A stretch of 64,000 bases of DNA, taken from Cepaea nemoralis (taxonomy: Eukaryota; Mollusca; Gastropoda; Stylommatophora; Helicidae). Numbering within the stretch: the stretch's first letter is position 1; every line of letters begins with the position of its first letter. The notes below the pieces were generated by a model that was not told the DNA's origin, did no database searches, and saw only the letters and a program-made list of their open reading frames with translations. This document shows, in pieces, positions 28,986 through 64,000 of the stretch. The translations under genes and the position numbers were made by a program. Location of the stretch: positions 1-64,000 of the forward strand of contig JACEFZ010018337.1 in the NCBI GenBank assembly GCA_014155875.1, written 5' to 3'.

Positions 28986-30123
28986 CAGTGAACCTATGCG
29001 GGTTGTTGGTTGTCGAGACTCCTGTCTTTTCCACTTTTCACATGGGGCAGTGGGGAGCATTTTATGTGATATTCACTGGCACAGGTATGGAGCATAATGG
29101 GGAAGACCCATTGCCGTGAAGTTGGAATCACGACTAACCAACTAACCTCCTGATGTTTTGGCTTTATCTGATAAGGCCAGGTATTCAATCTCACTACCCA
29201 AGAGACTAGGGGATTTGTAACATCAATTGGTACAAACAATTCTTGAAAACATTCCCGGCTGGAAACGAAAGCTGCACCTTCTGAACTTGATGAGGAAACC
29301 CTAAGCCACACCTCTCCTTTGAGGAAGACAGAAAATGTATAGTGTTATCTGAGTGTTATGATGTAATTTTCAGTCAGTCAATAAATTAGTTTCCTGCAAT
29401 AATCTATAAATAAACCTTGCAGATATGGTCTGGAATTATAACAAAAATCCAATCTGATATCTTCAGTGCAGTATGTAAATAATCTTTTAAATGCTGAGTC
29501 ATGAGTCATCCATTACACACTATAAATGTAATAATGCCAGGAAGAAACAGTGGTACACAAAAGGTTTTTCTTATAGTGACTCTGCTAAAATATACAACTA
29601 ATTATAATTAGGACAAGTAGGCAAACTGTGCCATATTTTGGAGCTGTTGATCATGTGACATTCTGTTGAGTGTACTTACATGTTTCAAACAGTGTTTGTT
29701 CAGTGTGTTCAAATAGAATATTAATTATTATTTGGTATAGTGGGCTGAAGACCTGTTCACTGTTATAATTATAATTATTGTAATTATTAGGTTATTAATT
29801 TGTTGTAGCTTTATGTGTGTTTATGATTTATTATTTAAAATTTACATTTCACTAGAAACTTACAATAAAAATTGAAATTACATTAAAAGTTCTTTATTTC
29901 CTCTTAGAATACCGTCATTTATTTATTTAAAACTTGGTTTGATGAGTTATGATTATTTACTGCTTTGCAGTTTTGTGATAATATCTCAAGAGTTATGTGT
30001 AGTAACTTTGGCTGTTTTGTTAAATTTAAAAAAAATATAAATTATTGTTGGATTTTGTAATGGTAGTTAACATTGCTAGCAGTATTTGCCTTGACTCATT
30101 TATGCCAATCAACTGATATGATA
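28986..30123. other. Intergenic, nothing recognised
   Basis: AT-rich. A minus-strand frame at 29311-28994 shows no recognised domain. Confidence 0.4.
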
Positions 30124-30133
30124 AAATCATGCC

Positions 30134-30281
30134 CCCCGAGATGGTTAACCCGGTCAACAAATGCCCGCAGAAGTCGGATGTGTCGGCCTAACGGTGCAAG
30201 AACGCAGCTTTGCTGTAAACAGGCACAATAACAGGCACATCCGAAAAAAAAACTGGATGAACGCAGCAGAAGAAGAAGAAG
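30134..30281 (+). repeat. Short GAA-tailed SINE, complete
   Basis: A 148-bp element starting cccgagatggttaaccc, with gtcggatgtgtcggc and aaacaggcac inside, and a GAA-repeat tail. It is flanked by a 10-bp target duplication, aaatcatgcc, at 30124-30133 and 30282-30291. A second copy is at 50561-50687. Confidence 0.8.
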
Positions 30282-30635
30282 AAATCATGCCAATATTGTC
30301 AATGGTATAGTAATGACACAATTGCACATTTATTTGAATGCGATTGCTATTATTTTATCAACAAAACTTGTTTCATCTATTTATTTTTTGTATAACATGT
30401 AATATAACTGTGGCAGGTAGACTGAAAGTAAAAATTCATTATAAATAGTTGCTGACATTTTGTAACTTTTTATGTCCTCATGTTATTTCTTATTTTATAT
30501 CTTAAGAATCATTACATATGCATCGACATAAAACAGGACAGAGGTAATCATACTTAATTACCTACGGCTCTGCCATGTCTCACTGGTAGTGAAGCTTGCA
30601 TGTCCCATGACCTCATGAGTGATGTTGACAAAAAA

Positions 30636-32885
30636 TGCAGATACTAGGAGATTCTAACAAGTCTGGTTATATCAATGTGTAGATACTAGGAGTTTCTTCA
30701 AAATCTGACTATAACAGAGTTTAGGGAATAGGAGATTCAACCAGTCTGACTACATTAACATGTAAATTTCTAAGAGTTTCTTTCAAGTCTGACTATATCA
30801 CTATCAGAGTGTAAGGAATAAAAGATTCTTCTACTGGCTATAATAACATGTAGGTACAGTGAGATTCTCCCAAGTCAGACTATATCAAAGTGTAGAGAAT
30901 AGGTGAATCTAAAAGTCTGACTATATTAAAGTGTAGATACTAGTGGATTCTAACAAGTCTGGCTATATTAAAGTGTAGATACTAGGAGATTCTAACAAGT
31001 CTGGCTATATTAAAGCGTAGATACTAGGAGATTCTATCAAGTCTGACTATATTAAAGTGTAGATACTAGGGGATTCTAACAAGTCTGGCTATATTAAAGT
31101 GTAGATACCTGGAGATTCTAACAAGTATGGCTATATTAAAGTGTAGATACTAGTGGATTCTAACAAGTCTGGCTATATTAAAGTGTAGCTACTAGGAGAT
31201 TCTAACAAGTCTGACTATATTAAAGCGTAGATACTAGGAGATTCTATCAAGTCTGACTATATTAAAGTGTAGATACTAGGGGATTCTAACAAGTCTGGCT
31301 ATATTAAAGTGTAGATACCTGGAGATTCTAACAAGTATGGCTATATTACAGTGTAGATACTAGGGGATTCTAACAAGTCTGGCTATATTAAAGTGTAGAT
31401 ACTAGGAGATTCTAACAAGTCTGGCTATATTAAAGTGTAGATACTAGGAGATTCTTCCAAATCTGACTATAACAGATTTTAGGGAATAGGAGATTCAACC
31501 AAGTCTGACTACATTAACATGTAAATTTCTAAGAGTTTCTTTCAAGTCTGACTATATCACTATCAGAGTGTAAGGAATAAAAGATTCTTCTACTGGCTAT
31601 AATAAAATGTAGGTACAATGAGATTCTCCCAAGTCAGACTATATCAAAGTGTAGAGAATAGGTGAATCTAAAAGTCTGACTATATTAAAGTGTAGATACT
31701 AGTGGATTCTAACAAGTCTGGCTATATTAAAGCGTAGATACTAGGAGATTCTATCAAGTCTGACTATATTAAAGTGTAGATACTAGGGGATTCTAACAAG
31801 TCTGGCTATATTAAAGTGTAGATACTAGGAGATTCTAACAAGTCTGGCTATATTAAAGCGTAGATACTAGGAGATTCTATCAAGTCTGACTATATTAAAG
31901 TGTAGATACTAGGGGATTCTAACAAGTCTGGCTATATTAAAGTGTAGATACCTATAGATTCTAACAAGTATGGCTATATTAAAGTGTAGATACTAGTGGA
32001 TTCTAACAAGTCTGGCTATATTAAAGTGTAGCTACTAGGAGATTCTAACAAGTCTGACTATATTAAAGCGTAGATACTAGGAGATTCTATCAAGTCTGAC
32101 TATATTAAAGTGTAGAAACTAGGGGATTCTAACAAGTCTGGCTATATTAAAGTGTAGATACCTGGAGATTCTAACAAGTATGGCTATATTAAAGTGTAGA
32201 TACTAGGGGATTCTAACAAGTCTGGCTATATTAAAGTGTAGATACTAGGAGATTCTAACAAGTCTGGCTATATTAAAGTGTAGATACTAGGAGATTCTTC
32301 CAAATCTGACTATAACAGAGTTTAGGGAATAGGAGATTCAACCAAGTCTGACTACATTAACATGTAAATTTCTAAGTTTCTTTCAAGTCTGACTATATCA
32401 CTATCAGAGTGTAAGGAATAAAAGATTCTTCTACTGGCTATAATAGAATGTAGGTACATTGAGATTCTCCCAAGTCAGACTATATCAAAGTGTAGAGAAT
32501 AGGTGAATCTAAAAGTCTGACTATATTAAAGTGTAGATACTAGGGGATTCTAACAAGTCTGGCTATATTAAAGTGTAGATACTAGGAGATTCTAACAAGT
32601 CTGACTATATTAAAGTGTAGCTACTAGTGGATTCTAACAAGTCTGACTATATTAAAGTGTAGATACTTGGGAATTCGAACAAGTCAGACTATATCAAAGT
32701 GTAGATACTAGGAGATTCTAACAAGTCTGGCTATATTAAAGTGTAGATGCTAGGAGATTCTAACAAGTCTGGCTATATTAAAGTGTAGATGCTAGGAGAT
32801 TCTAACAAGTCTGGCTATATTAAAGTGTAAAGAATAGGCAATATCCCAAGTCAGACTATATCAAAGTGTAGATACTAGGAAGTTT
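30636..32885. repeat. 42-bp satellite array with higher-order structure
   Basis: About 53 units of 42 bp, core gattctaacaagtctggcta then tattaaagtgtagatactag. A diverged block carrying gtaaatttctaag occurs at about 30765, 31525 and 32368, so the array is built of larger repeats of about 760 and 843 bp (about 18 and 20 units). It ends about 400 bp before the first SLC15A4 coding exon. Confidence 0.95.
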
Positions 32886-33291
32886 CCCACCTCAAATGTG
32901 ATTCTGATACATGACCACCAATCAGGCAAATGTGCTAGACACTGAGCTGAAGGTAGTCTGACAGAAATGCATGTAGAAGTAGGATACTCTGAGCCACATT
33001 CTTGACAGAACAGTGCAACATAGTTGACTTTATTATGACAGCACAACACAATTATTGCTCGAGTTCATAAATAATGTGCTGTTCTATTCTGCAGGAATGA
33101 TTTTGACTTCATCAATCACTGGATACTTCTGTCAAAGACAAACCATAAAGTATTTAACACCTACAATTTATTTCCATGGAAGTGAAAGTGATTGAAATAT
33201 AGGAATTGTTGTTCTTTAAGTGCCACAGTTTACAGTGAATATTTCAGCTCAAAGAAATAATTCACTGCTTTTATGAACACAAGAAGTCAAA

Positions 33292-60784
<27,493 letters not shown>

Positions 60785-61660
60785 GTACTGAAGAAACAAA
60801 AATACAAGTGCTAACATTGAATACCTGATTATTGATGATTCTACTGTGATATATTTTTATATATTGCTACTATCAGATCCTTATATTGTTTTATAGCAGT
60901 AATTTCTTATAAGATTTCTATGATATTGGCATTATTACATCCAAGGATGTTTGTAAGCTCTGCAAGCACTGATTGCAAGGCTTGAGTACTGATTATCAAC
61001 TATCACCAGAGAGTAGCTGTGACTCTCTTGCCATCTTGTAGCATGCACAGTTTCAGTCTTTAGTAGGCCTCAACTCAGCAGAGACCATGAACAATACGCT
61101 GTACATTAGCCAGGCTAGTGTCTCTCCAGGATGCCCTATGTGGAGGTGAAGAATGTGAACCCTCTAAACTCTGACACAGCAGTGTCACCTCATCATGTCT
61201 GCTTGTCAGAGTTAGAATAAAATACTAAGCATGTAAAATCTTGTATTTTTATTATTTCTGAGAAAGCATTGTGATTAGTACTTAGTGCAGTTGATTACAA
61301 GTGGTCCAATATATAACAGCCTTCTTCTACATTTGCCCTTCATCACCCATTTGTATGTATGCCTTCATCCAACTCAGTCCAAGCCTTTCTAACCGTTGCT
61401 ATTCCATGCAATTCTGTCCATGTTTCCCCATATTATTAATTTCTGTTTCTACTTCTCTTCTCCTTATGCTTTTAGGTCTTTCTCTATTTCTTCAACCCTG
61501 TGTATTCCAGACCATGGCCTTTCTAGTTATACTATTCTCAGGTTCTCTCAGTGTATGCCCTATCCAGCACCAGCGTTTTTCTTCACCTCTTGATTGATTG
61601 GTATTTGCCTAGTACTCTCCATGAGCTCCACATGAGTGATTCTGTCATACTATTTTAGTC
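60785..61660. other. SLC15A4 intron 9, mostly unassigned
   Basis: The segment at 61390-61520 resembles 12830-12960 and is probably a LINE relic on the minus strand. No exon encoding the expected GLEFAYSQ block was found up to 64000. Confidence 0.45.
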
Positions 61661-61669
61661 CTTTGAGAC

Positions 61670-62285
61670 GTTATTTTGGAGCATGTGAGGAAATTCAGAT
61701 ATCTAGGTACATGGATAACATCAGATGAAAGATGCATCACTGAGATAAAGAATAGAATAAGACAAGCAAAAACTGCATTCTATCAAATGAAGAAAGTTTT
61801 GTGCAATAAGTCACTGTCCTTGAAAGTTAGCAAAAGATTTCTTGCACATTACGTAGAACCAGTTTTAACATACGGCTGCAAATATTGGACAATTAGTAAA
61901 CAGACAAAATAATCCCTGGAAGCCTTGGAGATGAGGTTGTATATGAAAATGCTGAAAATTAATTGGACAGCCAAAAGTAGCAATCTGGATGTTTTAAGGG
62001 AAGCTGAGTCGCAAAGATAACTTATCACAAACATCAGAAATAAGCAGTCATCGTTCTTTGGTCACATTATGAGAAGACAAAAACTGGAACATGTTGTGAC
62101 AATCGGAAAGATTTGTGGAAAGAGAGATAGAAGAAGACAGCATGAGAAAATTCTTGACAGTCTTATGTCATGACATGGAAGGGAGTCAACACACAAATTG
62201 ATCCATGCCGTCAGATATCACAATTTGTGGAGAGGCATGATTGCCCATGCCAGCCAGCAAGGCACTGGATGATGATTTTGTACAG
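61670..62285 (+). mobile_element. LINE C-terminal relic, family M-like
   Basis: FRYLGTWITSDERCITEIKN, YVEPVLTYGCKYWTISKQTK, then after a stop FGHIMRRQKLEHVVTIGKIC and LWRGMIAHASQQGTG. The order matches family M. Several stops. Confidence 0.8.
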
Positions 62286-62339
62286 GAACCAATTAATGAA
62301 TGTTTGTAGTTTATTTGTAATTGTTTTAGCGGTTCTAAC

Positions 62340-64000
62340 CAACAATAAGGAAGCTTATTCAGTTGTTTGCTAGACTGATAGAGATGACCGACTGCTTTAA
62401 TCAGAGCATTAGGACAGCATCAGTACCACAGGATTGGGTACACAGCTATCTCATCCCTCTCCCAAAACCATTCAAGGATCATTCAAAGCTTAGCGGCTTT
62501 AGGATTATCACCCTTCAAAATATATTTGGGAAGATTTTAGAGAAGATAGTCGCTGTCAAGCTGCAAGAGTTTTTGGAAAGGGGGAAGCTTCTTCCAAGAG
62601 GCCTGGGGAGCTACAGGCCAGGAAAAGATACCTTGTCAAATGCAGCCACTTTTGCCTTTGACGTTTATTAGGGGTTCCAGAGTAGACAGGAAATGATGGC
62701 GGCAGCACTTGATCTTGAGGATGCGTACAAAAGAGTTTGCTATGATATTTTGATGACCGCACAGATGGAGAAGGGGGTAAATCTCTGGTTGGTGAACTGG
62801 ATAGCAGCCGTCCTGCATTCTCGTTGGGTTGCTCTCCGTCTGGGTGCATGAACCTAAGAGCTACATATTTTAACCCCGGGACTGCCCAGGGATCTGCAAT
62901 CTCACCGGTGCTCTTTAACGCGTATACGAGCAAGATTGCAAACCTAGAAGCACCAGGGGTTGGAAGGATACTAATATTTGCAGATGATATTCTTGCATAT
63001 AGGCAGGGGAGAGATAGGGAGCAAACAGCCCAGGAGCTACAGGCGGCTGTAGACAAAGTGGTTGACTGGTGCACTGAAATGAGTGCTGTCATCCACCGGA
63101 AAAGGCAGCTGTTTTGTGGTGCTTTCTGGACAACAGGTTTGTGAGAGCTGTTGTCCTAAGCCTCAATAGAGATGGCAGAAGCGTCAACAGAGAGAACAAA
63201 TTGAAGTATCTGGGACTCACATTTGACAGGAGTCTGTCCTTCAAGGACCATGTGGAGACGGTTGTGACAAGATCTAAAAAGGGACTCAATGCACTTAAAA
63301 CTATGGCTGCAATGGACACAGAGCAGAGAATGCTCTTCACACTATACCAGCACTTGATCCTCTCAGTGATTGATTATGGACTAGGAATGCTCACTGTCTC
63401 AAAGAGTCAGCTGGTGAAATTAGAGCGCATACAGAACGAAGCTATGCGGGTCATTCTGGAATGCACCAGAGACACCCCAGTAGTGTGTATGCGTTACATC
63501 CTTGGTCTGCCGACTGTTGCTGGTAGGCACAAGGTGATGCAGGCGAAGACATACCTCAGAGTAGCTGCAGACACAGATCACCCATTGCATGAGGTGCTGG
63601 ATCAGAGACTGATAAGAGGGAAATCATGGATGGCTCAGGTGGAGGATACGATCAGACAGGTGTGTATCTTGGAGAACATTAGGCGAGGAGAGGAGTGGGT
63701 TAGAGTGCCAGTGGAGCAGTCAGACTTGTGCAGAGTTATAATCACACTGAGCCAGGAGTGCAGGGAGTGGCCAGCAGGGGCCACGGTTGTGGAAATCCAG
63801 CAACTAATTCAGGATAATGCTCACCCGGGTGATGTGATTATCTACACAGATGGTTCGGTGTTGAGAGGTAGGAAAAGTGCCTGGGGATTCTTAGCAAAAG
63901 CTAATGGTCAACGTTTGGTACAGGAGAGCATGGCGTATGATACCACAACATCTAGCTTAAGAATGGAGGTGGAGACGGTCAGTGCAGCTCTCCGCTGGAT
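62340..64000 (+). mobile_element. I-superclade LINE (RT plus RNase H), runs off the window
   Basis: Fuller copy of the family at 6014-7626. RT begins with VPQDWVHSYLIPLPKPFKDH and FGKILEKIVAVKLQEFLERG; a stop at about 62671 is followed by MMAAALDLEDAYKRVCYDIL. Then AQGSAISPVLFNAYTSKIAN and the catalytic FADD. A one-base deletion near 63098 (after VIH) breaks the frame relative to the other copy. Past that the sequence continues into RNase H (TDGSVLRGR near 63845). It cannot be judged complete because it leaves the window. Confidence 0.9.

Noticed and set aside
30636..32885. Regular repeats of about 42 bp that could look like a CRISPR array
   Set aside because: The whole unit repeats with no unique spacers, and the locus is animal intergenic DNA next to spliced genes; it is a satellite.

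Overview
The window is animal nuclear DNA. Its protein-coding genes are split into short exons with GT-AG introns, it is AT-rich, and it is crowded with non-LTR retrotransposons, tRNA-derived SINEs, DNA-transposon relics and minisatellites. The mix (RNase H-bearing I-type LINEs, several APE-type LINEs, mariner, Tigger/pogo and hAT relics, many kinds of LINE 3' tail repeat) suggests an invertebrate, most likely a lophotrochozoan such as a gastropod mollusc. That taxon is an inference.

Two host genes are supported, arranged head to head. On the minus strand, 18603 down to 1510, ten exons encode an ADP-ribosylarginine hydrolase (ADPRH/ARH1 family, about 335 residues seen; the last short exon is probably off the left edge). 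All exon phases join without a break, and both catalytic acidic motifs are present. On the plus strand, from 33292, nine exons encode a proton-coupled oligopeptide/histidine transporter of the SLC15A4 (PHT1) type. About 460 residues are seen, starting with a lysosomal dileucine signal, and the 3' end runs past 64000. The genes have no obvious functional link.

Layout: 1-945, repeats and a probable LINE 5' end; 1510-18603, ADPRH with introns holding an I-type LINE (6014-7626), an APE-type LINE (7950-10382), a mariner relic, a retroposon and microsatellites; 18.6-33.3 kb, a transposon-filled intergenic region with an 855-bp foldback element, a GATGA-tailed LINE, and a 2.2-kb satellite of 42-bp units; 33.3-60.8 kb, SLC15A4 exons separated by LINEs, SINEs, a hAT MITE, a Tigger relic and a complete 3.3-kb LINE (50816-54127); 60.8-64 kb, more LINEs.

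The most unusual observations are two intronic minisatellites whose units copy the adjacent ADPRH splice junctions (exon 8 donor, exon 10 acceptor), a probable GC-AG intron with a long CU tract just downstream, a 32-bp LINE micro-insertion with a target-site duplication inside another LINE, and a family of about 330-bp retroposons with AAGC-type tails, present in three complete copies each with an 11-12 bp target-site duplication.
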